Part shown: piece after piece, positions 53,918 to 62,997 of the stretch
Position numbering within the stretch: position 1 is the first letter of the stretch
Layout of the letters: each line of letters opens with the position of its first letter
NCBI GenBank assembly: GCA_035998445.1
Contig: DASYHQ010000017.1
Location: forward strand, 183,509-247,508
Reading direction: 5' to 3'
Origin: Tepidisphaeraceae bacterium
GTDB lineage: Bacteria > Planctomycetota > Phycisphaerae > Tepidisphaerales > Tepidisphaeraceae
DNA length: 64,000 nucleotides
The notes under the pieces: model-generated
Databases searched by the model: none
The model's input: only the letters and a program-made list of their open reading frames with translations
What the model was told of the DNA's origin: nothing
Program-made: the position numbers and the translations under genes

Positions 53918-54601
53918 TTACCGCATCATCGCTTCCGCATCGCGTAATACCGTCTCAGCACCCGGATGTCCCGCTGCCCGAGCGGCCCGGGCCGCGGTGA
54001 TCGCAGCGCGGGGATCGGGGGGCACGGTCGCCAGGTGCGCAACCGCCTTGTGGTAATACGCGTCGGCGAGCGAATCATTGCGGTCAATCGCGGCGTCGAA
54101 CCATTGGATGGCGTCCGTCGGTCGTCCCTTGGCCAGATAGACGCGACCGAGCATGGTCATGCAGTGCTCGCTGGCGTCCAGCGCTTGCGGGAACTGCCCC
54201 GCCGCCGCGATGGCGGCATCGTACTCCTTCATGCTGGCGTGGAGCGACATCAACTCGTTCAGCGCCACCGAGTTGGCCGGTGACTTGTGCAGCCCGTTGA
54301 ACAGCGTGATGGCCGCCTGCGACTGCCGCGAATCGACCGCGGCCAGATCGGTCCGCATCTCGCTCAGCGCAACCGGAAACTGCGCCCGGCAGTTGCCGCA
54401 CTCACTGATCGGCCGCTTGGCCCCGACCGGGAACAGCGGGATGAAGAACAACGTGAACCAGGTGCGGTAGCTTTTGGGATGAAAGTCCGCCTCCTGCCCG
54501 CAACGCGGACAGTGCGTGCGCAGCGGTTCCCCCGGCTCGGCGGAGATGACCGGCTTGGTGCCGAAGAACAGGATGAAGCCGCGAGGGCGGTTGCGAGGCA
54601 T
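53918..54601 (-). CDS. Zinc-ribbon and TPR protein
   Basis: 227 residues from ATG 54601. N-terminal ribbon: GFILFFGTKPVI then THCPRCGQEADF and ECGNCRAQFPV, a CxxC...CxxC module with one hydrophobic stretch (TWFTLFFIPLFPVG) between, as in zinc_ribbon_15-type membrane proteins. C-terminal TPRs (MTMLGRVYLAKGRPTDAIQW, ADAYYHKAVAHLATV). Function unknown; likely a membrane-tethered protein-protein adaptor. Confidence 0.7.
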   Translation of the reverse strand: MPRNRPRGFILFFGTKPVISAEPGEPLRTHCPRCGQEADFHPKSYRTWFTLFFIPLFPVGAKRPISECGNCRAQFPVALSEMRTDLAAVDSRQSQAAITLFNGLHKSPANSVALNELMSLHASMKEYDAAIAAAGQFPQALDASEHCMTMLGRVYLAKGRPTDAIQWFDAAIDRNDSLADAYYHKAVAHLATVPPDPRAAITAARAARAAGHPGAETVLRDAEAMMR

Positions 54602-54673
54602 GGAGAGAGTGTATGCCAAAGGGGCGCCGGGCGAAGGTCCGCGAAGGGCAAATGTAGGCGAACGTCAGACGGC

Positions 54674-54898
54674 TCTCCGGTCCCTCTCCCTCATGCTTCG
54701 GGAGAGGCTAGGTGAGGGTACCTTTTCGGATTCAATAGCCGCACAGAGAAGAATCGCCCACGAATGAGCACGAAGGAACACGAATAAGAGAGAAAACGGT
54801 TTTCCTATCCGTGTTTCTTCGTGCCCATTCGTCGGCCATCTGCCGTTCGAAATCACCCTCACCTAGCCTCTCCCATGAGTACATGGGAGAGGGACCAG
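54674..54898. repeat. Pair of family G hairpins with AGCACGAAGGAACACG words
   Basis: 54674-54719 (CCCTCTCCCTCATGCTTCGG with GAGAGGCTAGG) and 54859-54898 (CCTCTCCCATGAGTACATGG) face each other. Between them, CGAATGAGCACGAAGGAACA and TTCTTCGTGCCCATTCG are also complementary. Non-coding, upstream of the zinc-ribbon gene. Confidence 0.6.
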
Positions 54899-54922
54899 AC
54901 CCTACCTACCGTATGCGGCCGT

Positions 54923-56404
54923 TCACTTGCTCCAAATGTCCCCCTCCCCACTTGCGAACCATCGCGTCGTCGTAACCTTCTGTTGCGTGTAGAACGCCAC
55001 CCCCTCGCGGCCCTGGACGTGCAAATCGCCGAAGAACGATTCGTTCCAGCCGCTGAACGGGAAGAACGCCATCGGCGCCGGCACGCCGACGTTGATGCCG
55101 ATCATGCCGGCGTTGGCGTTGTGCTTGAACTCGCGGGCCGTCGCGCCACTGCGGGTGAAGATGCAGGCGCCGTTGCCGTAGGGGTTCTTCGATTGGATCG
55201 CCAGTCCTTCGCTGAGGGAATTAACGCGGATGACGTTCAGCACGGGGCCGAAGATTTCCTCGGAATGGATGGTCATGTCCGGCTGCACACCGTCCAGCAC
55301 GGTGGCGCCGACGTAGAAGCCGTTGGGCGCGCCCGCAACCGTCACGTTGCGCCCGTCGGCCACCGCGGTTGCGCCACCCTTTACGCCGGCGCCGATCAGG
55401 TCGCGCACGCGGTCACGGTGCGGGGCGCTGATGACGGGGCCCATCTGCGCGTTCGGGTCGCGATCCGTTGCGCCCACGACGAGCTGCTGCGCAACGCGCG
55501 CGATCGCCGGCACGACTTTGTCGCCCGCCGGCCCAATGACCACCGCGGTGCTGCCGCTCATGCAGCGTTCACCGGCGCAGCCGAACGCGGCCTCGGTTAA
55601 ACCCTTCACGGCGTTGTCGATGTCGGCGTCGGGCATGATGAAGATGTGGTTCTTGGCGCCCCCCGCTGCCTGCACGCGCTTGCCGTGGCGCGCGCCGGTC
55701 TCGTAGATGTATTTCGCGATCGGCGTGCTGCCGACGAAGCTGACGGCCTTGATCGTGGGGTGTTTCAGGATCGCGTCGACGATCTCCTTCCCACCATGCA
55801 CGATGTTCAGCACGCCCTTGGGCAGGCCGGCCTGAACCAGGAGTTCACCAATGCGCGTCGCGGTGAGCGGGACCTTTTCGCTCGGCTTGAGGATGAACGT
55901 GTTGCCGCACGCGATGGCGATCGGGAACATCCACATCGGCACCATCGCGGGGAAGTTGAACGGCGTGATGCCCGCGACCACGCCCAGCGGGTGCCGCACC
56001 GCTTCACAATCGATGCCACGCGCGATGTTGGCGGCCGTCTCACCCATCAGCAGGCTCGGGATGCCACAGGCGAACTCGACGACTTCGATCCCGCGGCGGA
56101 GGTCGCCGCGCGATTCGGTGATCGTCTTGCCATGCTCGCGGGTGATGAGCTTGGCGATGTCGTCGAACTGATCCTCCAGCAGCATCTTCAGCCGGAACAG
56201 CACGCGGCAACGCTCGATCGCGGGCGTTTCCTTCCACGCCGGAAAAGCCTCGGCGGCGGCGGTGACGGCTTGGTCTAAAGCTTCGGCACCGGCCAGCGGT
56301 GTTTCGGCGATCACCTCGCCAACGCTGGGGTTGTAGACGGGCGACGTGGCGCTGCCGATGGAGACCCAATCGCCGCCGATGAAGTGTTTGATTGTGTTGG
56401 GCAT
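54923..56404 (-). CDS. mmsA: Methylmalonate-semialdehyde dehydrogenase (CoA-acylating)
   Basis: 493 residues. Converts (methyl)malonate semialdehyde plus CoA and NAD+ to propionyl-CoA or acetyl-CoA. ALDH landmarks: NFPAMVPMWMFPIAIACGNT, FVGSTPIAKYIYE, and catalytic FGCAGERCMSGST with the active Cys around residue 285. GVVAGITPFNFPAM and NANAGMIGINVGVPAPMAFF are MMSDH-specific. Downstream of the AGXT2-like gene on the same strand; the two form a short catabolic unit. Confidence 0.93.
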   Translation of the reverse strand: MPNTIKHFIGGDWVSIGSATSPVYNPSVGEVIAETPLAGAEALDQAVTAAAEAFPAWKETPAIERCRVLFRLKMLLEDQFDDIAKLITREHGKTITESRGDLRRGIEVVEFACGIPSLLMGETAANIARGIDCEAVRHPLGVVAGITPFNFPAMVPMWMFPIAIACGNTFILKPSEKVPLTATRIGELLVQAGLPKGVLNIVHGGKEIVDAILKHPTIKAVSFVGSTPIAKYIYETGARHGKRVQAAGGAKNHIFIMPDADIDNAVKGLTEAAFGCAGERCMSGSTAVVIGPAGDKVVPAIARVAQQLVVGATDRDPNAQMGPVISAPHRDRVRDLIGAGVKGGATAVADGRNVTVAGAPNGFYVGATVLDGVQPDMTIHSEEIFGPVLNVIRVNSLSEGLAIQSKNPYGNGACIFTRSGATAREFKHNANAGMIGINVGVPAPMAFFPFSGWNESFFGDLHVQGREGVAFYTQQKVTTTRWFASGEGDIWSK

Positions 56405-56408
56405 GATT

Positions 56409-56552
56409 CACCGTGGCATGGGCGTCTCGCCCATGCGTGTCAGAAGGAGAAGAGAATTCTATTTGTGCCGTGCCGCTTCGGCCGAGCAGTCTGCAAGCAA
56501 AACAGATGAACTGGCACCATTGCGAGCATGGGCGAGACGCCCATGCCACGGT
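56409..56552. repeat. Family C element (short form) inside the aminotransferase-mmsA interval
   Basis: CCGTGGCATGGGCGTCTCGC ... GCGAGACGCCCATGCCACGG with interior GCCGCTTCGGCCGAGCAG. It separates two genes otherwise expected to be co-transcribed. Confidence 0.75.
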
Positions 56553-56560
56553 AGGACGCG

Positions 56561-57919
56561 TCAGACGACGATTTCCCCGAACGCCACGTCCAGCACGTCG
56601 AGCATGAACTCCGCATCGGCGGCGGTGATGCACATCGGCGGCTTGATGCGCAGGACGTTGCCGTGGAAGCCGCCCTTGCCGATCAGCAGGCCCAGGTCGC
56701 GGCAGCGTTCGAAGACGGCGATGCAGGCCTCCTTGGCGGGCTCCTTCGTCGTGCGGTCTTTCACCAGTTCGATGCCGAGCATCAGGCCACGGCCGCGCAC
56801 GTCGCCGATGATCGGGTGACGTTCCGCGAGCTTGTGGAAGCCGTCCATCAGCTGCTTGCCGATCGTCAGCGCGTTCTGCTGGATGTTTTCCTGTTCGATG
56901 ACCTCAAGCACGGCTTGGCCCTGCCGCATGACGACCGGGTTGCCGCCGAAGGTGTTGAAGTGGATGCGGCTGTTGAGGGCCGCAGCGATCTCGTGCGTCG
57001 TCACGACCGCGGCGAGCGCGGCGCCGTTGCCGATGCCCTTGGCCATGGTGACGATATCGGGGATCACGCCCTGCGTCTCGAAGCCCCAGAAGTGCGTGCC
57101 CGTCCGGCCGAACCCGGCCTGCACCTCGTCGGCAATGCACAGCCCGCCGGCGGCCCGCACGTGTTCGTAGGCCGCTTTGAGGTAGCCGTCAGGATAAACG
57201 ATCGTACCACCGACGCCTTGGATGCTTTCAGCAAAGAAGCCGGCGACCTTGCCGCTCGTGGCGAACTGGATGACCTGCTTCACGTCGTCTGCGTACTTCT
57301 GCGCCGCTGCCGGATCATCCTTGTCGAAATAGCCGCGGTAGGTATCGGGGGCGATCGCGTGATGCACGCCCTGCCCGGCCGGCACGTTGTACTTCCAGGT
57401 GCTGTGGCTGGTCAGGCCCATCGTGCTTTGCCCGCCACCGTGGTAGCCGTTGCGCAGCGCGATGAGGTCGTAGTTACCTGTGTAGGCACGGGCCATCAGG
57501 GTCGCCAAGTCGTTCGCTTCCGACCCGCTGTTGACGAAGTAGCAGACCTTCAAATCGCCCGGCATCTTGCTCGCCAGCTTGGCGGCGTACTCGGCCGGAG
57601 CGGGGTTCAGGTAGATGGTCGTCGTGTGCTGCAGCAGCTCGTTCTGCGCTTGCACGGCCGCGTTCACGTGCGGATGGCAGTGGCCGACGCTCACCGTCAC
57701 GATGCCGCCAAACCCGTCCAGGTACCGCCGGCCGGTCTCGTCGAACAGGTACTGCATGTGTCCCTGCACGATCATGATCGGCTTTTTGTAGAACGTGAGC
57801 AGCGACGGCGGCAGATGCGCCTTACGCAGGCGCATCACCTCGTCGAAGCTAAGGCCGGTGTAGGGTGCGGGCGTGAAGGTGCTCGGAGGCAACGTCGGGG
57901 TGGCGGTTGCAGTGCTCAT
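56561..57919 (-). CDS. Class III aminotransferase, AGXT2-like (beta-aminoisobutyrate/alanine-glyoxylate)
   Basis: 452 residues from ATG 57919. PLP-dependent fold-type I enzyme. Landmarks: [73 protein letters not shown], and the PLP lysine in [14 protein letters not shown]. The GHCHPHV and HGGG features are typical of mitochondrial AGXT2. With mmsA next door, the substrate is probably beta-aminoisobutyrate or beta-alanine, giving the semialdehyde that MmsA consumes. Confidence 0.88.
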   Translation of the reverse strand: MSTATATPTLPPSTFTPAPYTGLSFDEVMRLRKAHLPPSLLTFYKKPIMIVQGHMQYLFDETGRRYLDGFGGIVTVSVGHCHPHVNAAVQAQNELLQHTTTIYLNPAPAEYAAKLASKMPGDLKVCYFVNSGSEANDLATLMARAYTGNYDLIALRNGYHGGGQSTMGLTSHSTWKYNVPAGQGVHHAIAPDTYRGYFDKDDPAAAQKYADDVKQVIQFATSGKVAGFFAESIQGVGGTIVYPDGYLKAAYEHVRAAGGLCIADEVQAGFGRTGTHFWGFETQGVIPDIVTMAKGIGNGAALAAVVTTHEIAAALNSRIHFNTFGGNPVVMRQGQAVLEVIEQENIQQNALTIGKQLMDGFHKLAERHPIIGDVRGRGLMLGIELVKDRTTKEPAKEACIAVFERCRDLGLLIGKGGFHGNVLRIKPPMCITAADAEFMLDVLDVAFGEIVV

Positions 57920-58018
57920 AATTCGTGCTGCGGTAACGCGGGGGTTTGGGCCGCGCAATTGCTACCACAACATCATCGGCGTTGCACGATGAACGAGCCG
58001 AATAAACGAAAGTCAGAC

Positions 58019-58228
58019 GGAACGCCGACCGTTTGAGTCAGAACGTCGACCGTTCAAGACGGAACGTCGACCGTTCGAGGCAAAACGTCGACCGTTTGAG
58101 GCGGAACGTCGACCGTTCGAGGCAAAACGTCGACCGTTTGAGACGGAACGTCGACCGTTTGAGACGGAACGTCGACCGTTCGAGGCGAAACGTCGACCGT
58201 TCGAGACGCCGCGTCAACTATTCGCCTG
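58019..58228. repeat. Tandem array T3: ten 21-bp units
   Basis: Ten consecutive 21-bp units of the form GGAACGTCGACCGTTTGAG plus two more bases. Variation is confined to a few positions (GGAAC/AAAAC, TTTGAG/TTCGAG). Each contains GTCGAC and a CGTC...GACG dyad; the last unit is diverged. The open frame over it (heptad NVDRSRR) is a by-product. Upstream of the aminotransferase gene; together with a family G hairpin at 58312-58356 it fills the gap 57920-58497. Confidence 0.9.
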
Positions 58229-58497
58229 GGAATGACGACATTACAGGACGGGAGGTCCACGGTTCAACGCGAGCCGTGCGCGATTCGGAGCGGAGCGTAG
58301 CCGGGCGTAGAGGATCCGGCTCCTCTCCCGGTACTCCGGGGGAGGCTGGGAGGGGGTGAATGGATGGTGGAGGTCAAAGGGTGGAAGGCGGAAACGAGGC
58401 AGGGGGTTTCCCGAAGCCCCCGATGCTCCTCCCCGGCATGGTCGCTTACGTGGCCATGCCGGGGGGACGCTGAGGTAGCGCACCTTCTGGCTCAACC

Positions 58498-59070
58498 TTA
58501 GTGGTTGTGGTCCTTCAGCATGTCCTTGTGCATCTTCAGGGCCGATAGGTTCTTGGAGGCGAATGCCTTCAAATCGGCGTCGTCGACGGCCTTGGCGGCG
58601 CCTTCGAAGAGGTTGATCGCCTCATCATGGGCCATCACCTGACGGCGATGGTAGGCCTTTTGGAACTCGTCGCTGTTGGCCTCGGAAAGCGTGTCGAGCA
58701 TCTTCTGGTGCCGCTCGACCATCTGCGTGGGCACCGAGCCGCCCTTGCGCGTCACGATCGTGGCCAGCTCGTTGTTGACCTTCGTGTGGTCGTTGACCAT
58801 CTGCTGGGCGAACTTCTTGGTGGCCGCGTCGTTGGCCCGGCTGAGCGCCATCTGCGAGCTTTGCACCTCAAACATGCCACCACTGGCGGCGTTGACGACG
58901 AACTGCTGGTCGGCCTTCGACAGGGAACCCGGGTTGGTCATCTTGCCGTCATTGGCGGACATGGCCTGTCCGCGGGCACCGGTTCGGCTGGACATGTCCG
59001 AGTCGCGGTCGTTGTCCTGACAACCGACCGCAAGCATGGCTCCGATAAGTAAGACTGGCGTGGTTCGCAT
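58498..59070 (-). CDS. DUF4142 lipoprotein
   Basis: 190 residues from ATG 59070; upstream in-frame codons (to 59130) lack a signal. Lipobox signal MRTTPVLLIGAMLAVGC is followed by an acidic linker. The DUF4142 ferritin-like four-helix body contains SLSKADQQFVVNAASGGMFE, QSSQMALSRANDAATKKFAQ, MVNDHTKVNNELATI and KMHKDMLKDHNH. Members are periplasmic or outer-membrane-linked proteins of unknown role. Confidence 0.88.
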   Translation of the reverse strand: MRTTPVLLIGAMLAVGCQDNDRDSDMSSRTGARGQAMSANDGKMTNPGSLSKADQQFVVNAASGGMFEVQSSQMALSRANDAATKKFAQQMVNDHTKVNNELATIVTRKGGSVPTQMVERHQKMLDTLSEANSDEFQKAYHRRQVMAHDEAINLFEGAAKAVDDADLKAFASKNLSALKMHKDMLKDHNH

Positions 59071-59216
59071 GGCGTGTTTCTCCGCTAAAGACGAGAAGTT
59101 CTTTGGGACGGCGCCTTCGCCGCCCCGCAACGACGTGCCTGTTCGCGAACCTCGTGCCGCAAAAACAAGTTGTGGCTGGTTTTGAAGCGTACGCCGTTCG
59201 GGCCTTGCCTGCGTCG

Positions 59217-60092
59217 CTACAGCTCGTTCCTTAACCCGGATTTCTGCCCGTCGTCAGCCATGCTATGGCTGGAGACCTTTTCATCGAGGTCCAGCTTCTC
59301 CAGCAGCGGGTTCTCTTCGGTCAAATCGTCCACCGGGTCGTAGCCCACCAGTTCGCGGGCGTCGGAGATGTCCAATCGCTTAAAGCGGTTATTGCTGAGC
59401 CCGTGCAGGACGGCGAACTTCAGCGTCTCGTTGTCGATGCAGCGTTCGATGAGCTGATTCAAATCGCGCCGGCTCACCCAGGCGTCGATCATCGAGATGC
59501 TCTCCTGCTTCCGCGCGTTCTCGCGCGGCTGGAACGCGCCGATGCGCAGGCAGATGCACGACAGCCCCTCCTTCTCGGCCATGTACCGGCCAAGGGCCTC
59601 ACCGAAGCACTTGCTGACACCGTAGAGGTCGCCAGGGTTGACGGGTTCGCTCGTCTTCACCTGCACGTCGGCCGGGTAGCCACTGACGGCGTGGATGCTG
59701 CTGGCGTAGATCAACCGCCGCACGCCCGCGGCCTTGGCGGCGACCATCGTGTTGTAGGTGCCGGCGATGTTCACGTTCAGCACGCTGTCCCACGTGGCGC
59801 TGGGACTGGGGTTGGCCGCCAGGTGCAGCACGGTGTCGATGCCCTGACAGAGTTGCTTCATCTGTTCCAGGTCGGTCACGTCGCCCTGGACCACCTTGCC
59901 GTACTTTTCGATCTTCTTGGTGTCGTCATCCAGCTCGTGCTCCATCAGGACCATCTCGTACCGCTGATGCGAGTGCTCCGCGAAGTAGGACCCAATGTTG
60001 CCCGCGGCCCCGGTGACGAGGACCCGCCGCTTGGTCGTAGCCGAGTTGTTGTTGCCGAGCCCCTTGTCGCCGGTCGTGAACGAATGTGCCAT
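59217..60092 (-). CDS. NAD-dependent epimerase/dehydratase (extended SDR)
   Basis: 291 residues from ATG 60092 with CGGAGG upstream. Cofactor motif RVLVTGAAGNIGSYFAEH (TGxxGxxG), LHLAANPSPSATWDSVLNVN, catalytic SSIHAVSGYP and YGVSKCFGEALGRYM (YxxxK). Fits the uronate dehydrogenase-like group, which oxidises galacturonate or glucuronate. Stands alone; upstream is a B+C repeat block. Confidence 0.85.
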   Translation of the reverse strand: MAHSFTTGDKGLGNNNSATTKRRVLVTGAAGNIGSYFAEHSHQRYEMVLMEHELDDDTKKIEKYGKVVQGDVTDLEQMKQLCQGIDTVLHLAANPSPSATWDSVLNVNIAGTYNTMVAAKAAGVRRLIYASSIHAVSGYPADVQVKTSEPVNPGDLYGVSKCFGEALGRYMAEKEGLSCICLRIGAFQPRENARKQESISMIDAWVSRRDLNQLIERCIDNETLKFAVLHGLSNNRFKRLDISDARELVGYDPVDDLTEENPLLEKLDLDEKVSSHSMADDGQKSGLRNEL

Positions 60093-60201
60093 CTGTGTTG
60101 CCTCCGTTGGAGGTCGCGATGGCAAGCGATATGCCGTGGGAGGAAATCAGGGGTTAGGAGTTAGGGCATAAGGCGGATTCGATGCTTCGCTTCACCTGGC
60201 C

Positions 60202-60494
60202 GTCATCCTGAGAGGGTGTTAAGGAACAGTGCCGCGTCCGCTCCGACCGTGGCATGGGCGTCCCGCCCATGCTCGTGGTGAGGCCGGAAGACAGGATTGA
60301 TTGCAGCGGCTCGGTCGGCGCAGCAGCCAACAAATGAAGCTTCTTATTCCAATTCACACGCATGGGCGAGACGCCCATGCCACGTAAGAGGCGGACGCGA
60401 GCGTGTTCTTTAACACCCTCTGAGGTACCCCGAAGGATCTCCCCCGTATTCTCAGGTGGGGCCGAACAGATCCTTCATGGTACCTCAGGATGAC
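60202..60494. repeat. Family B palindrome interrupted by family C element 60213-60419
   Basis: GTCATCCTGAG (60202-60212) | AGGGTGTTAAGG ... GTTCTTTAACACCCT (60213-60419) | CTGAGGTACCCCGAAGGATC and its complement to TCAGGATGAC (60494). CTGAG at 60208-60212 and 60420-60424 is a likely 5-bp target duplication. Fills the gap 60093-60514. Confidence 0.8.
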
Positions 60495-60514
60495 GACTGA
60501 GCGATGGCGTGTGT

Positions 60515-61117
60515 CTATTTCCCCGCCGCCGCCCGCACGGTGTAGTCGAACAGAATGCGCCACTCCAGATTCTGCAGATCGCGCGCCAGCTGTACCGGTG
60601 GGTGATCGTCGGCCGCGTCGTACACGGATTCGACGAAGTCGACCATCGCGTACGTATCCCAGCCATTGCGGGTAATCGTGCGGGCGTCGTCCGACGCGTT
60701 GGACGCCTTCACGATCGCCTGTCCTTCCGTCGCCAGCGTCGCCATGACGGGGTGGTTGCGACACTTGCCGTACCAGTAGCGGGCGTTGTTGAAGTCCCCC
60801 TCCCGGCGGTGCAGCACCGCGTGCCAGAAGCTGCCGTTGGCCGTCTCCACGCCCTGCGACAGCGTGTGCGACGGCTCGAGCCAGTCGTGCAATAACCACA
60901 GGCCGGCGAGAACTAACGCCGCCTCCCCCTCATCGCGCGCTGGCGCCACCAGGACGGTTGCGGGCGTCACCCCATCCAGCAATGCCTTGGCCGCCGGATC
61001 ACCGTCACCGCTGACGACCAACCGGCGATAGGTGGAATCCGTCCTTAATGCCAGAGCCTGCTGTGCAGATGCCGTCAATATGCCGTTAAAGTCTACCAAT
61101 CCGACCATTTGTCGCAC
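60515..61117 (-). CDS. Conserved hypothetical protein
   Basis: 200 residues; a later start ATG 61108 (MVGLVDF) is equally possible. Mostly helical, with a striking conserved-looking stretch WLLHDWLEPSHTLSQGVE and FWHAVLHRREGDFNNARYWY followed by CRNHPVM. Histidines and aspartates in these could form an active site. I recall no named family; no signal or TM. Confidence 0.65.
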   Translation of the reverse strand: MRQMVGLVDFNGILTASAQQALALRTDSTYRRLVVSGDGDPAAKALLDGVTPATVLVAPARDEGEAALVLAGLWLLHDWLEPSHTLSQGVETANGSFWHAVLHRREGDFNNARYWYGKCRNHPVMATLATEGQAIVKASNASDDARTITRNGWDTYAMVDFVESVYDAADDHPPVQLARDLQNLEWRILFDYTVRAAAGK

Positions 61118-61218
61118 CTGTTCTTGCAGAAATGCAGTTTACCGAACGCTGCCGCACGTTTTGTGTGTACGGCATGGGATTTACATTAGTGACTGACAAC
61201 AAAGGAACGGAGCTTATC

Positions 61219-61659
61219 ATGATTCGAACTATCGCCCCACTCTCAATCGCGTTACTGATCGGTGCTGTCGGTTGTGGCTCGGGAGGCAGCGGCAAGGTCT
61301 ACCAGCCCAAGACGAAGGACACCGCTCTGGCGGCATACGCCGGCAACGTGCAGTACCCGACGGACATGCAGGCCACCGAAGACGCCAGCGTTACGGCGAC
61401 CGTGAACAAGCAGAATGGTCGGATCACGATCCGGAACTTCTCGAACAAGGCGATCATCGAGCCGCGCGTCTGGGTGAACCAGGTCTACGTACTGCGCACG
61501 CGCACCTTGAGCCCGCAGGACACGATCGTGCTGGACAAGGGCGACCTCTACGACTCGGCCGGCCGCTCGCTGCGCGACCAGTCGCCGAACGCGATCAACA
61601 CGATCCACCTGCAGACGGATCGGACCCTGGTTAAGGCAAAGGGCCCGCTGTTCGAGTAA
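61219..61659 (+). CDS. YcfL-like (DUF1425) lipoprotein
   Basis: 146 residues from ATG 61219 with AAAGGAACGGAG upstream. Lipobox signal IAPLSIALLIGAVGC. A small beta domain with YPTDMQATEDASVTATVNKQ and IRNFSNKAIIEPRVWVNQVY resembles YcfL-type outer-membrane-associated lipoproteins. Role unknown. Confidence 0.7.
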   Translation: MIRTIAPLSIALLIGAVGCGSGGSGKVYQPKTKDTALAAYAGNVQYPTDMQATEDASVTATVNKQNGRITIRNFSNKAIIEPRVWVNQVYVLRTRTLSPQDTIVLDKGDLYDSAGRSLRDQSPNAINTIHLQTDRTLVKAKGPLFE

Positions 61660-61919
61660 TCGAGCGATAGGCGCCCGAACGGTCATCCTCCCCTCCCCGC
61701 GCCCGCCAGTCACCCACCTGGCGGGCGCAATTGCGCGCCCACCGCGACCGTTTGTGAGGTAGACTTCAAGCGTCACCCGCGGCGTTCGCGGGGGCAATCA
61801 CTGACGTAGGTCGCCGCAGGTTTCGGGGTGGGCGCGATTTTCAGTCTGCCATCATTCCATCTTTCGTCCCGCCAGTCCCCGCCACCGTTCGCGCGACCGC
61901 TCGATAGAAGGAGCGTCGT

Positions 61920-62747
61920 ATGACGCAGAATGTTTCCAGACGTTCGAGAGGCTTTGGCCTGCTCGATTTGGTTGTGGTGGTTGGGGTGCTGCTGCTCGTG
62001 GTGGCGTTTTTTTTACCGATGCGAACCAAGCAGCGTGGCGACTCAAGCCGGGTGAAGTGCTCCAGCAACCTGCGCCAGATCGGCCAAGGGTTGCTTCTGT
62101 ACTCAAATGAGAACCGCCAAGCGTATCCGCGCGTGCGCTTCGATGCATCGGCACCTGTGAGCTACTACACCGGCGTAAACGACAACAACCCGTTCGACGG
62201 CCAGAACGACCCGTCTCCGAACGACGTGACGGCCGCGTTGTATTTGTTGCCTCGAACGCTGGACATGGGCACAGAGGTCTTCACTTGCCCGTCGTCGCAG
62301 GAAATGAAATTCTCCCCCAAGGACACGATTGCGAATTACAGCAACTTCCCAAGTCAAAAGCATCTGAGTTTCGCGCTGGCCAACCCTTATCCGACCACGG
62401 TGGCGGACGCAAAAGGATACAAGTGGGACGCCACTCTCGGGCCAGAGTTCGCTGTTGTCGCCGACATGGGCCCTGGGGTGGACATGTCGACCCTGACTCA
62501 GAAGTCGTCACAAAATGACGTCCGAAAGGCCAACAGCACCAACCACGACCGCGACGGCCAAAACGTGCTGTTCGGCGATGGCCACGTGGAGTTCACCAGT
62601 ACCCCCTTAGTGGGCGTCAACAAGGACAACATCTACGCCCCGGCCGCGGCGTTAGTCGTCGGCAAAGACGGCTCCGCCTCGCTGCCGCCGGGCACCGTGC
62701 CCCAGCACGCCGACGACAGCGTGCTGCTGCCGAGCGAGAAGGACTAG
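61920..62747 (+). CDS. Type IV/II pseudopilin-like protein (prepilin-type N terminus)
   Basis: 275 residues. The prepilin cleavage site follows RSRG: GFGLLDLVVVVGVLLLVVAF. Position +5 is Asp, not the usual Glu. Then KCSSNLRQIGQGLLLYSNEN, the start of the DUF1559/H-x9-DG-type domain abundant in planctomycetes, and near the end TNHDRDGQNVLFGDGHVEF, the H/D-G motif. Probably an exported, peptidase-processed pseudopilin. No secretion genes nearby. Confidence 0.85.
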   Translation: MTQNVSRRSRGFGLLDLVVVVGVLLLVVAFFLPMRTKQRGDSSRVKCSSNLRQIGQGLLLYSNENRQAYPRVRFDASAPVSYYTGVNDNNPFDGQNDPSPNDVTAALYLLPRTLDMGTEVFTCPSSQEMKFSPKDTIANYSNFPSQKHLSFALANPYPTTVADAKGYKWDATLGPEFAVVADMGPGVDMSTLTQKSSQNDVRKANSTNHDRDGQNVLFGDGHVEFTSTPLVGVNKDNIYAPAAALVVGKDGSASLPPGTVPQHADDSVLLPSEKD

Positions 62748-62827
62748 CGTCCTCCGGCTCCTCTCCCATGTACGCATGGGAGAGGCTGGGTGAGGGTGAT
62801 TTCGATGATCGAGAGCCGTCAGCAGCC

Positions 62828-62903
62828 GGGTGCCACGGGTGGTACTCCACCCGTGTCTGCGATGGGACGAGCACGCGCGGCCTACCGCCCGTGGCACCCG
62901 GCC
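62828..62903. repeat. Family E palindrome
   Basis: GGGTGCCACGGGTGGTACTC ... CCGCCCGTGGCACCCGG. Follows a family G hairpin (62758-62799) in the gap 62748-63319. Confidence 0.6.
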
Positions 62904-62997
62904 ATGCCCCGCCGCCCGATAAAACCGCCCTTCGCCCCCTACCGATCGGCCGCCCCATAACATCCCGTTTTTCTCGCTGCAATCGTGGGGTGTTAAT

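Noticed and set aside
58033..58359. Frame encoding NVDRSRR heptads
   Set aside because: Begins at a TTG inside the T3 array and continues through a family G repeat; explained by the array period.
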